Assembly (NCBI RefSeq): GCF_000426525.1
Contig: NZ_AUFN01000015.1
Coordinates: 1-64,000 of the forward strand
DNA length: 64,000 nucleotides
Direction of reading: 5' to 3'
Origin: Nocardioides alkalitolerans DSM 16699
Lineage (GTDB): Bacteria > Actinomycetota > Actinomycetes > Propionibacteriales > Nocardioidaceae
A program made the position numbers and the translations under genes. Positions 32,904 to 41,291 of this stretch are shown here, piece after piece (within the stretch, counting starts at the first letter, position 1; every line of letters begins with the position of its first letter). A model generated the notes under the pieces. The model saw only the letters and a list, made by a program, of their open reading frames with translations. It was not told where the DNA came from and ran no database searches.

Positions 32904-32958
32904 GTGTGGCGGACGCGCTCAGGTCGGCCGGGCCTGGCGGTGCATCCGTCCGCCACAC
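32904..32958. repeat. Inverted-repeat element, copy A
   Basis: Arms GTGTGGCGGACG (32904-32915) and CGTCCGCCACAC (32947-32958), perfectly complementary over 12 bp, with a 31-base loop. First of five copies (A-E) in intergenic DNA of this window. Confidence 0.85.
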
Positions 32959-32974
32959 ATCAACCGGCTCGGCT

Positions 32975-33033
32975 GAGCGTGGCGGACGCCCGCAGCCCGA
33001 CCTCGTCCGGAGGTGCGTCCGTCCGCCACACTC
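32975..33033. repeat. Inverted-repeat element, copy B
   Basis: Arms GAGCGTGGCGGACG and CGTCCGCCACACTC, with one mismatch, 17 bases after copy A. Both copies lie between the small membrane protein and the FN3 protein. Confidence 0.85.
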
Positions 33034-33064
33034 GGTGCCGGTCCCGGCCCGACCGCGACCCCGC

Positions 33065-34573
33065 TCAGCGCACCGCCACCGTCCGCACCGGCGACCCGGC
33101 CGAGTTACCCAGCGCGTTGGTGGCGTAGACCCGGAAGTGGTGCGTGCCGGCCGGCAGCCCCCGGAAGTTGAGCGAGCGACTCGTGGCCGGGAGGGCCCAG
33201 TAGAGGTTGCCGCGCTGCACGACATACCCGGTCACGGGCAGGCCGCCGGTGACGCGCGGCGGTGACCACGAGAGGGTCACGTCGCGTCCGCGGACATTCG
33301 CCGCCGGCTGAGCGGGTGCGCCCGGGCGGCTGGTGACCGTCGCCGAGCGGTCCGGGCTGGCCGGCGAGTTGCCCCACCGGTTCGACGCGTAGACCCGGAA
33401 GGTCGCCGTGCCGCCGGGCTGGTTGCGCAGGGTCAGCCGGGTCTGGTCCGCCGGCACCTCGCGCCACTGGGAGCCGGCCGGGCCGGTCTGGTGCACGACG
33501 TACCCCGTCACCGGCGACCCGCCGTCGGCCGTCACCGCCGGCCACGCGACCGTGATCGTGCTGCCGTCGACCCGGGTCGAGGGCCGGCCGGGGGCGGACG
33601 GTCGGGTGGCGGCCGGGCTGCCGTCGCACACCGTGGCGGAGCCGAAGTAGGTGCGGAGGTAGGTGCCGTCCGCCTCGGGCACGAGCGCGTACTCGCCCCA
33701 GTAGACGCGCAGGTCGCGCCGGCCGACGCTGCCGAAGTCGTAGGAGATGGGCGCGACGGCGTCGCCCAGCGTGTCGTCCTCGATGCCGTCGACCCTCTGC
33801 CAGCCGTCGGCGTCGCGGTAGAAGAGCTGGCCGATGGTCACCTCGAGCGGGCCCACCTGGCCGAACGAGAGCTCGCAGCCGGCGGTGCGCACCCGCGTGC
33901 GCTGCGTGCCGCGACCGAGCCCGCAGTCGAACGTGTCGACGTGGTCGCCCGTGCGCCAGCTGGTGTCGTCGGCATACTGCGCCCGCACCAGCACCGCGGG
34001 CCACTCGGTGGCCCGGATCTCGACCGACTCCCCCGGCTGGAGCAGCCCGACGTGCTCGCCCTCCTCGGTGCCGTCCCCGACCGTGCTGACGACGGAGTCG
34101 AAGTCGAACGTCTCGTAGATCTCGTAGTCGACGGCGACCCGCCGGTCGTTACGGACCACCACGTCGCAGCCGCTCCGCTCGACCGTCAGCAGGTCGGTGC
34201 CCTGCTGCGTCGAGAACGACTCGTAGGCCTGGCCGTAGTGGAACTCCTCCCAGCCGTTCGGCCCCGAGAGCACGTAGCCCGACGTGGGCTCGGCGCCGAT
34301 GCGCACCTCGCGGAACCCGTTCTCGTCGGCGGCCGGCACCTCGACCCGACCGGACAGCGTCCGCCCCTCGTCGTCGGTGTAGCGCACGCCCCGCACCTGC
34401 GGCACCTGCAGCGTGTCGACGTCGACGTACGTCGGCCGCGGCGCCCGCACCACGGTGGCCGCCTCGGCGCCCGGGGCACCCAGCACGACCAGCCCGGCGA
34501 CGGCGACCAGTCCCGCCGACGCCCGCGCGACACTCCGCCGCGCCCCGCTCCTGAACCTGGACCCCACGACCAC
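33065..34573 (-). CDS. Secreted protein with two C-terminal fibronectin type III domains
   Basis: 502 aa. Signal peptide: basic start then ASAGLVAVAGLVVLGAPGAE with a cleavage site near AEA-ATV. A central 250-residue region (about 40-310) has paired cysteines (SGCDVVVRN, DCGLGRG, AGCELSF) and no recognised domain. It is followed by two FN3 repeats starting SAPGRPSTRVDGSTITVAW and GAPAQPAANVRGRDVTLSWS, each ending in the FN3 pattern FRVYATN. Probably extracellular carbohydrate or surface binding. Divergent from the 111-aa membrane protein. Confidence 0.82.
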   Translation of the reverse strand: MVVGSRFRSGARRSVARASAGLVAVAGLVVLGAPGAEAATVVRAPRPTYVDVDTLQVPQVRGVRYTDDEGRTLSGRVEVPAADENGFREVRIGAEPTSGYVLSGPNGWEEFHYGQAYESFSTQQGTDLLTVERSGCDVVVRNDRRVAVDYEIYETFDFDSVVSTVGDGTEEGEHVGLLQPGESVEIRATEWPAVLVRAQYADDTSWRTGDHVDTFDCGLGRGTQRTRVRTAGCELSFGQVGPLEVTIGQLFYRDADGWQRVDGIEDDTLGDAVAPISYDFGSVGRRDLRVYWGEYALVPEADGTYLRTYFGSATVCDGSPAATRPSAPGRPSTRVDGSTITVAWPAVTADGGSPVTGYVVHQTGPAGSQWREVPADQTRLTLRNQPGGTATFRVYASNRWGNSPASPDRSATVTSRPGAPAQPAANVRGRDVTLSWSPPRVTGGLPVTGYVVQRGNLYWALPATSRSLNFRGLPAGTHHFRVYATNALGNSAGSPVRTVAVR

Positions 34574-34703
34574 GACCTGCCCCCTCGTCCGGCCCCACCG
34601 CGGTGCCCGGGCGACATTGAACCCGTCGCCCGGCCCCGCCGTCCGCCGAACGGTGCGACCCGTGCCGTCAGGACGTGTCCCTCGGGGCCGCTAGGGTCCC
34701 GGC

Positions 34704-35039
34704 GTGCCGAGAACCCCGTCGTACGACGCCCGTCCCCGCCCCCGCCTCGGCCCCGTCGGCCGGGTGCTGGTCGTCGTGACTGGCCTCCTCCTGGCCGCCT
34801 TCAACGTCTACCTGGCCGCGGTCTGGTGGGAGTCCGACCTCGGGCCGGGCGGCACCACGGACCTGGGCTGGGGCGTCGGCCTCAGCGCCTGCCTCGTCGT
34901 CCTGCCGGCCGCGCTCGGCGTCACGACCCGGTGGCGGGGCGGCAGCTGGGCCTCGACGTACGCCGCGACCGTTCTCGGGCTGCTCGTCCTCTTCGTGTGG
35001 GTGAGCTACCTGTCGCTGTGGGCGCCGTACATCGGCTGA
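34704..35039 (+). CDS. Small membrane protein, three predicted helices
   Basis: 111 aa from a GTG. Hydrophobic stretches: GRVLVVVTGLLLAAFNVYLA, GVGLSACLVVLPAALGV and TVLGLLVLFVWVSYLSLWAP. No motif recognised. It is 39 bases before the oxidoreductase on the same strand. Confidence 0.65.
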   Translation: MPRTPSYDARPRPRLGPVGRVLVVVTGLLLAAFNVYLAAVWWESDLGPGGTTDLGWGVGLSACLVVLPAALGVTTRWRGGSWASTYAATVLGLLVLFVWVSYLSLWAPYIG

Positions 35040-35078
35040 CCCCGCGCTCGGTGGGGTGCCCTCGGTAGACATGGCCGC

Positions 35079-35693
35079 ATGAGCACGCTGATCGTCACCG
35101 CGCACCCCGACCCGGACTCGCTCACCCACCAGGCGGCGCAGCGCCTGCAGGAGGCGCTCGGCGGCGCGGCCACCGTGGCCCACCTCGCCCAGGAGGGATT
35201 CGACCCGCGCTTCACCCCGGACGACCGCCGGACCTACCTCGGCCAGCAGCACCCCGACCCCGCCGTCGTCGCCGAGCAGGAACGCATCGACGCCCACACG
35301 GACCTCGTGCTCGTCTTCCCGGTCTACTGGTGGTCGGTGCCGGGCCTGCTCAAGGGCTGGATCGACCGGGTGTTCATCACCGGGTGGGCCTTCGACCTCG
35401 GCGACGACGACCGCATCGCGCCGCGGCTCGGGCACCTCACGGCCCACCTGCTGCCGATCAGCGGCACGTCACGCGCGTCCTTCGCCCGGCACGGCTACGC
35501 GCAGTCGTTCGACACCCAGATCGGGCACGGGATCCTCGACTACTGCGGCCTTCAGCGCGGGGCCACCGCGTTCCTCCATGACTCCGAGTCGACCGAGCCG
35601 GGCGTCGTCGCCCGTGAGCTGGAGACCGCCGTGACCGCGGTCGTGACTGCCGTCGGTACGGCGCCGACGAGGCCCGGCGAGCCGCCCGCCTGA
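35079..35693 (+). CDS. NAD(P)H-dependent FMN/FAD oxidoreductase (flavodoxin-like, MdaB/NQO1 group)
   Basis: 204 aa with the flavodoxin-2 fold: LIVTAHPDPDSLTHQ (flavin phosphate loop), VLVFPVYWWSVPGLLKGWID (flavin-contact loop), and a later HLTAHLLPISGTSR strand. It would reduce quinones or nitro-aromatics, possibly for protection from redox cyclers. It ends in a region of GAGCCGCC microsatellite-like repeats beginning right at the stop. Confidence 0.88.
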   Translation: MSTLIVTAHPDPDSLTHQAAQRLQEALGGAATVAHLAQEGFDPRFTPDDRRTYLGQQHPDPAVVAEQERIDAHTDLVLVFPVYWWSVPGLLKGWIDRVFITGWAFDLGDDDRIAPRLGHLTAHLLPISGTSRASFARHGYAQSFDTQIGHGILDYCGLQRGATAFLHDSESTEPGVVARELETAVTAVVTAVGTAPTRPGEPPA

Positions 35694-35698
35694 CCGCC

Positions 35699-35776
35699 CG
35701 TCGAGCCGCCCGCCGAGCCGCCAGCCGAGCCGCCAGCCGAGCCGCCCGTCGAGCCGCCCGTCGAGCCGCCCGCCTG
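35699..35776 (+). repeat. Microsatellite-like array of GAGCCGCC units
   Basis: About seven tandem 12-base units of the form CGAGCCGCCNGC begin at the oxidoreductase stop. Slipped-strand variation would change length but not a protein. Confidence 0.75.
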
Positions 35777-35836
35777 AGTGTGGCGGACGCCCGCAGCTCG
35801 AGCCGGCCTCGGCCTGCATCCGTCCGCCACACACTC
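35776..35836. repeat. Inverted-repeat element, copy C
   Basis: Arms GAGTGTGGCGGACG and CGTCCGCCACAC (right arm 35821-35832). Follows the microsatellite array. Confidence 0.85.
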
Positions 35837-35848
35837 CGGGGCCTCACG

Positions 35849-35907
35849 GAGTGTGGCGGACGGACGCAGCCCGGCCCCGCTCTGCGGCGCATCCGTCCGC
35901 CACACTC
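35849..35907. repeat. Inverted-repeat element, copy D
   Basis: Arms GAGTGTGGCGGACG (35849-35862) and CGTCCGCCACACTC (35894-35907), a perfect 14-bp dyad. Confidence 0.85.
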
Positions 35908-36031
35908 CCCCGAGCCATCCACTCCGGCCGCCCCTCCACCGCCGCTCGAGCCGCCCCCCAACGGCCCGCCCGCGCCACCGCACCCCCTCGCCATGCGTAG
36001 CACTCCCCACTACTGACCAGTGCATGGACGG

Positions 36032-36073
36032 ATTAAAACGTTTCATTGCCACCCGTTGAATCGTTTTATACGT
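36032..36073. promoter_or_regulatory. Candidate LacI-type operators before the rhamnosidase gene
   Basis: ATTAAAACGTTTCAT (36032-36046, AAACGTTT core) and TTGAATCGTTTTATA (36056-36070) both have the central CG of LacI-family operators. They lie in the only AT-rich stretch here, 50-90 bases before the ATG, so they probably overlap the promoter. No LacI-family gene is in the window. Confidence 0.5.
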
Positions 36074-36119
36074 TCCGCACGTGTCGCGGGTCACAGAAGC
36101 CCCGCTCGGGAGGAGAACG

Positions 36120-39100
36120 ATGTCGACATCGAGAAGAGTCCAACGGGCGGGGGTCGCGGTCGCCTCCGCGTCGCTGCTCGCCACCGGATTGGTGGCCACG
36201 GCCGGCCCGGCCGCCACCGCGACCGCCACCGCCACCGCCACCGCCACCGCACCCATCACGAGCGCCCCCTCGCTCAGCGCCGCCGCCACTGGCACGACGG
36301 CCCCGACCGCGCCGGCCGCCCCCACCGTCAACGACGCCGCCCGTCCGCTCAACGTCGAGGGCGCGCCGCGCTTCGGCTGGCTGCCGCAGGACGCCGACGC
36401 CAACGAGGTCCAGACGGCCTACCAGCTGCAGGTCCGCGACGACGCCGGGGCGCTCGTGTGGGACAGCGGCACGCAGGCCTCGAGCGAGCAGAGCAACGTC
36501 GACTACGGCGGACCCGCGCTGGCGCCGGGCGCGTCGTACACCTGGCAGGTGCGCACCTGGGACCGCACCGACCGGGTCTCGCCCTGGTCGGAGCCCGCGA
36601 CGTTCGACACCGGCATCGGCGACGCCGACTGGGACGGCGCGTCGTGGATCAAGCGCACGCCCGGTGCCGCCACCACCCACAGCGTCACGCCCGAGGAGCG
36701 GCTGCGGATCGCCGGCAACGGCGGCGCTGCGGCCAACGAGCTCACCCTCGCCCGCGAGGGCGCGGAGTGGACCGACTACGAGCTGTCGATGAAGGTGACC
36801 CCGGTCAGCCGCGGCGCCGGCATCGTGTTCCGCGCGCCCACCACCGCGAGCGGCTACATGTGGCAGCTCAGCCCCGACGGCCTCAAGACCCACCGTCGCA
36901 CGGCGGGCGCCTACCCGCAGGACGCGCGCCGTACGGTCGCGATCACTCCCGCCATCGTGCTGGGCACGACGTACGACGTGCGCATCCGCGTCGAGGGCCA
37001 GCGGTTCCAGACCTTCCTCGACGGTGCCCTGGTCGACGACTGGACCGACCCGTCCGACACCGGCTCCACCGCCGGCACGGTCGGCTTCCGCCAGGTCTCC
37101 AGCTCGAGCGGCACCGACACGGCCGAGTTCGACGACGTGCGCGTCACCTCCCTCGACGGCGAGACCGAGCTGCTCGCCGACGACTTCTCCGACGGCCTCG
37201 GCCAGTGGGCCGTGCCCACCGGCAGCGTCCAGGAGCCCGACGACTGGACCCTGCTGCGCACCGACGTGCAGCTGGAGGACAAGGAGGTCGTGCGCGCCCG
37301 CAGCTACGTCGCGGGCAGCCACACCTACGAGCTACTCATCGACGGCGAGCGCGCCGACCGCGGCCAGTCCTTCTCCTACCCGGGCGAGGGCTACTACCAG
37401 GCCGCCGACGTCACCGAGCTCGTCCAGGGCCGCACCGAGATCGGTGTCGGCGCGATCCTGCACTGGTACGGCAGCGGCCAGGGCCGACCCGCCGGGGTCC
37501 CGGGCCTGCTCGCCCGCATCGTCGTCGAGTACGCCGACGGCACCGAGCAGGTCATCACCTCCGACGACTCCTGGAGCGCCCGCCGCGGGCCCTACCTCTC
37601 CGCCGGCAGCCGCAACGGCGAGGGCGACTTCGTCGAGCACTACGACGCGACCGCCGCGGCCGCGATCGGCGACTGGACCTCCTTCGGGTACGACGACAGC
37701 ACCTGGGCCGTCGCGGAGGAGATCGGTGCCCACCCGGTCGCCCCGTTCACCTCCCTGACGGGTCAGGAGTCCCGGATCACCGAGACCGTCGTGCAGCCCG
37801 AGCGGATCCTCGTCGCCGACGACGGCACGGCCGTGGCCGACTTCGGCGTCGTGATCCCCGCCCGCCCGTCGGTCGAGTTCACCGACGGCGTGGCCGGCCG
37901 CGTCCTGCCCCTTCGCGCCAGCTACGGCCTCACGGAGGACGGGCGCGTCGCCACCAGTGGCGTCGGCGCCCAGGGCACGAACATGTCGTTCCCCTACACC
38001 CAGGTGGCGGGCGCGCAGACCTTCGACGCCTTCACCCACCTCGCGTTCCGCTACCTCGAGATCCCCGGCGCGGGCGAGGAGATCACGGTCGACGACGTGA
38101 GCGCGACGATCGTGCACACCGAGGTGCCCGAGGGCGGTCAGGCCGAGTTCACCAGCTCGGACGACACGCTCAACGAGGTCTGGGACCTCATGTCGCGCTC
38201 GGCGCTCTACTCCGTGCAGGAGCAGTTCGTCGACACCCCGACGCGCGAGAAGGGCCAGTTCCTCCACGACAGCGTCAACATCTCCGAGGCCACGATGCTC
38301 GGCTTCAACGAGCGGGTGCACAGCCGCCAGGCGATCCGGGAGTTCCTCGCCTCGCAGGAGCGCTACTGGACCACGGGCGACGACGCCGGCCGCTTCAACG
38401 CCGTCTACCCCAACGGCGACGGCAAGCGCGACATCCCCGACTTCAGCCTCACCATGGCGGGCTGGGTCTGGGACTACTACCAGCAGAGCGGCGACGAGGC
38501 GATGGTGGCCGAGGCGTACGACGCGCTGCGCGCCAACGCCGACTACGTGCTGCGCCACGTCGCCACCGAGGGTCCGACCGCCGGTCTGGTCACCCAGCTC
38601 AGCGGGGGCAGCGGCGCCTACCAGTACGGCATCGTCGACTGGCCCGAGCACGGCCGCTTCGGCTACGACATGACGGCGGCGGCCCGCACCACGGTCAACG
38701 CTCTCTCCGTCGACGTGCTCACCCGCGTCGCCGACATGGGCGAGCTGCTCGGCGAGCCCGCCGACGACGTCGCGGGCCTGCGCTCGGCCCGCGACGACCT
38801 CGCGGCCACGATGAACGCCGAGCTGCGCCGCGAGGACGGCCTGTACGTCGACGGCCTGCTCGCCGACGGCAGCCAGAGCCCGCACGCCGGCCAGCACTCC
38901 ACGTCGTACGCGATCGCGTTCGACATCGCTCCCGAGGAGGACCGGCCGGAGCTGGCCGCCGCCGTCGGGTCGATGGGCATGCGCCAGGGCCCGATGACGG
39001 TGCACTGGCTCGCGGAGGCGCTCCGCGAGGGCGGCCAGGGCGACGCCCTCGTCGCGCTGCTGACGAACCCGGACGACTTCGGCTGGGCGCAGTCCCTGGA

Positions 39101-39884
39101 GCAGGGCCTGACGTTCACGCCCGAGTCGTGGGTGCAGAGCGGCTCGGCGAACAGCCAGTCGCACGGCTGGAGCGCCAACTCGATGACCGACGTGGTCGAG
39201 GAGATCGTCGGCGTCCGGATCGCCGAGGCCGGGGCCCGGTCGTTCGAGGTGGTCGTGCCCGAGCTCGAGCTCGAGTCCGCCGGCGGCACCACGCACACCC
39301 AGCGCGGCCCCGTCAGCGTGGAGTGGGACCGCAGCAGCGGCCTCACCGAGGCCACCGTCGCGGTGCCGGTCAACACCACGTCGACCGTGTCGGTGCCCGT
39401 CGCCGACGGCAACGTCGTGACGGGCCTCGACGGCAGCACCGAGGCCGAGCTGGTGGCCGTCGAGGACGGGCGCGCGCTGTTCGAGGTCGGGTCCGGCACG
39501 TGGACCTTCGCCGAGACCGTCGCCCCCGAGCCGGAGCCCGAGCCGCAGCCCGGCCAGTACGGCGTCGGCTCGCGCCTCACCCCGCAGGCCCCGTGGTCGT
39601 TCGGCCGGCTCGGCAGCGCCAAGCCGATCACCGTCTACTACGAGGGCGAGGACGGCAGCGCCGTCACCGGCACCGTCTACGTGACGATCCGTCGCGCGGG
39701 CACGGCCCAGCTGATCGCGACCGCCCACCGGTACGACGGGCGCCAGCGCCAGGTGGCGACCCCGGTCATCCCGGGTGTGAAGAGCAGCTACCAGGTCGGC
39801 GTCACGTTCGTCCCGGACGACGAGGTCTACCGGCCCACCCAGCGCCACTTCTGGATCTGGGCGACCCCGAGCGGGAGGCCGTGA
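36120..39884 (+). CDS. Secreted GH78 alpha-L-rhamnosidase with inserted LamG-like domain
   Basis: 1254 aa from the ATG at 36120, GGGAGGAGAACG before it. Signal peptide (VAVASASLLATGLVATAG), then an Ala/Thr-rich low-complexity stretch. Next come an N-terminal rhamnosidase domain (RFGWLPQDADANEVQTAYQL), an inserted concanavalin/LamG-like domain (about 200-340, with GIVFRAPTTASGYMWQL and RFQTFLDGALV), a DUF4986-like sandwich, and the (alpha/alpha)6 catalytic barrel with the acid-base segment FVDTPTREKGQFLHDS and GRFNAVYPNGDG. After a Pro/Glu linker (PEPEPEPQPG) a C-terminal beta domain of 110 aa remains. It would remove rhamnose from glycosides or plant polysaccharides outside the cell. Confidence 0.9.
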   Translation: MSTSRRVQRAGVAVASASLLATGLVATAGPAATATATATATATAPITSAPSLSAAATGTTAPTAPAAPTVNDAARPLNVEGAPRFGWLPQDADANEVQTAYQLQVRDDAGALVWDSGTQASSEQSNVDYGGPALAPGASYTWQVRTWDRTDRVSPWSEPATFDTGIGDADWDGASWIKRTPGAATTHSVTPEERLRIAGNGGAAANELTLAREGAEWTDYELSMKVTPVSRGAGIVFRAPTTASGYMWQLSPDGLKTHRRTAGAYPQDARRTVAITPAIVLGTTYDVRIRVEGQRFQTFLDGALVDDWTDPSDTGSTAGTVGFRQVSSSSGTDTAEFDDVRVTSLDGETELLADDFSDGLGQWAVPTGSVQEPDDWTLLRTDVQLEDKEVVRARSYVAGSHTYELLIDGERADRGQSFSYPGEGYYQAADVTELVQGRTEIGVGAILHWYGSGQGRPAGVPGLLARIVVEYADGTEQVITSDDSWSARRGPYLSAGSRNGEGDFVEHYDATAAAAIGDWTSFGYDDSTWAVAEEIGAHPVAPFTSLTGQESRITETVVQPERILVADDGTAVADFGVVIPARPSVEFTDGVAGRVLPLRASYGLTEDGRVATSGVGAQGTNMSFPYTQVAGAQTFDAFTHLAFRYLEIPGAGEEITVDDVSATIVHTEVPEGGQAEFTSSDDTLNEVWDLMSRSALYSVQEQFVDTPTREKGQFLHDSVNISEATMLGFNERVHSRQAIREFLASQERYWTTGDDAGRFNAVYPNGDGKRDIPDFSLTMAGWVWDYYQQSGDEAMVAEAYDALRANADYVLRHVATEGPTAGLVTQLSGGSGAYQYGIVDWPEHGRFGYDMTAAARTTVNALSVDVLTRVADMGELLGEPADDVAGLRSARDDLAATMNAELRREDGLYVDGLLADGSQSPHAGQHSTSYAIAFDIAPEEDRPELAAAVGSMGMRQGPMTVHWLAEALREGGQGDALVALLTNPDDFGWAQSLEQGLTFTPESWVQSGSANSQSHGWSANSMTDVVEEIVGVRIAEAGARSFEVVVPELELESAGGTTHTQRGPVSVEWDRSSGLTEATVAVPVNTTSTVSVPVADGNVVTGLDGSTEAELVAVEDGRALFEVGSGTWTFAETVAPEPEPEPQPGQYGVGSRLTPQAPWSFGRLGSAKPITVYYEGEDGSAVTGTVYVTIRRAGTAQLIATAHRYDGRQRQVATPVIPGVKSSYQVGVTFVPDDEVYRPTQRHFWIWATPSGRP

Positions 39885-39919
39885 CGGCCCACGGCTGAAC
39901 CACCTTCACGACAGCCCGG

Positions 39920-39951
39920 CGCCGGTCGGGGACCTCGGTCCCCGACCGGCG
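39920..39951 (+). terminator. Rho-independent-type hairpin after the rhamnosidase gene
   Basis: Left arm GCCGGTCGGGGAC (39921-39933) and right arm GTCCCCGACCGGC (39938-39950) form a perfect 13-bp stem with loop CTCG; one more C-G pair closes it. 36 bases after the stop. No T-tract. Confidence 0.75.
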
Positions 39952-39991
39952 GCGGTCGTCGTACGTGCGTGGGGGTGTCAGCCGTGCTGGG

Positions 39992-40050
39992 GAGTGTGGC
40001 GGACGCACGCAAGTACGACCCAGCCACATCGGCATCGGTCCGCCACACTC
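39992..40050. repeat. Inverted-repeat element, copy E
   Basis: Arms GAGTGTGGCGGACG and CGGTCCGCCACACTC, one imperfection (a base missing in the right arm). It lies between the rhamnosidase terminator and the PAP2-type gene. Confidence 0.85.
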
Positions 40051-40068
40051 GGCCCCGGGCGGCTCCGC

Positions 40069-41166
40069 TCAGCTCGCTCGGTCGGCTGCGACCTCGGCGG
40101 GTACGACGGCCGCCGCGTCCGCCGTACGCGCGGCGCGCCTGCGTTCCCACCACGTGAAGCCGACGTGCACGGCGACCGCGAGCACCCAACCGGCGACGAG
40201 GTCGATCACGTAGTGCTCGCCGTAGTAGACGAGCGCGAAGCCCATGGCCAGCGGGTAGACGGCGAGCAGCCAGCGCCAGGGCCGGTCGCTCAGCCGGCTG
40301 ATGGCGTAGATGGTCACGAGCATCGCGATGCCCGCGTGCAGCGACGGCATGGCGGCCACCGGGTTGCCGACGCGGGCGAGGTCGCTGTGGAACCCGCCGA
40401 GGCCGATGTCGCGCCAGCCGCGGCCCGTGAGCCGCGCGATCTCCCCGAGGTAGCCCTCGTCGGACGCCAGCCACGGCGGCGCCATCGGGTAGAAGACGTA
40501 GATCACGAGACCGGCGAGGTTCATCGCGACGTAGCGGCCGAGCCAGCTGAACCACTCGAGGCGGTTCCGCAGGTAGAGCACCAGCGCCAGGCCGAGGCCG
40601 ACGACGAAGTGGGTGTTGTAGACGGTCGTCAGGAGCAGGTCGTACCAGCGCGGCTCGCTGCTCACCAGGCACGGGTCGCCGCACAGCCAGGTCTGCAGGT
40701 ACTCCGTGGGCAGCTCGTTGCCGCCCGTCATCCAGCGGTCGACGTCGATCGGCATCGTCCAGTGCACCGGCATGCCGATGAGCTCGTCGGAGAGTCCGCG
40801 GCTGTACATGTAGAGCACCAGCAGGGCGAACGCCGGCCACCAGTCGCGGAAGAAGTGGACGTGCTGGCGCCACGGGTAGCCCGCGTACCAGGCGAACGTG
40901 GCGAGCCAGAGCCACACGAAGACGCTGATCTGGTCCTTCGGCAGGCCGATGGTCACGATCCAGGTGGTGAGCGCGACGGCGTAGAGGGCCAACGCCGCCC
41001 AGCGCCACCACCGGGGGACGACGGGTCCGTCGTGCTCCCGCTCCGGCGACGCGTCGGCCCGGCCCTCGTCACGAGCGCGGCCCGCTCCGACCTGGCCGTG
41101 CTCCTCCCCCTGCAACACCACGAGACGCTCCTTCTGGGTGACCGGCCGGTGGACGCCTACCGACAT
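40069..41166 (-). CDS. PAP2-type membrane phosphatase/inositolphosphotransferase-like protein
   Basis: 365 aa with 6 or more helices after a 45-residue polar N-terminus. It keeps the second and third PAP2 motifs: PSLHAGIAML and YYGEHYVIDLVAGW (His, Asp), but not the first KxxxxxxRP motif. This is the pattern of the Aur1/inositol-phosphorylceramide-synthase-like PAP2_3 group, which transfers or removes lipid phosphate at the membrane surface. Start at the ATG at 41166 is uncertain. The catalytic role is inference from the motifs. Confidence 0.82.
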   Translation of the reverse strand: MSVGVHRPVTQKERLVVLQGEEHGQVGAGRARDEGRADASPEREHDGPVVPRWWRWAALALYAVALTTWIVTIGLPKDQISVFVWLWLATFAWYAGYPWRQHVHFFRDWWPAFALLVLYMYSRGLSDELIGMPVHWTMPIDVDRWMTGGNELPTEYLQTWLCGDPCLVSSEPRWYDLLLTTVYNTHFVVGLGLALVLYLRNRLEWFSWLGRYVAMNLAGLVIYVFYPMAPPWLASDEGYLGEIARLTGRGWRDIGLGGFHSDLARVGNPVAAMPSLHAGIAMLVTIYAISRLSDRPWRWLLAVYPLAMGFALVYYGEHYVIDLVAGWVLAVAVHVGFTWWERRRAARTADAAAVVPAEVAADRAS

Positions 41167-41291
41167 CCCAGGACCACCCCCGTTCGGGCAATGATCGTCT
41201 CCCAGTCACCTCGTGTCTGCCCCGGGGCGCGCCGGAGGGGCACGCCGCCGTACGGCGGGGACGCCGCCGGGCGCCGCGGCGGGCGGGCACA

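Larger units (their letters stand above)
35694..36119. other. Gene-free repeat and promoter region
   Basis: No gene. It holds, in order, a 12-base tandem repeat of CGAGCCGCC-like units (about 35699-35776), inverted-repeat copies C and D, a proline-codon-like GC-rich tract, and the AT-rich LacI-like operators before the rhamnosidase gene at 36120. Confidence 0.8.

Noticed and set aside
36020..39898. Second very long frame (1292 codons) overlapping the rhamnosidase gene
   Set aside because: Arginine/alanine-rich, no domain; it is the +2 shadow of a GC-rich gene whose own frame encodes all GH78 motifs.
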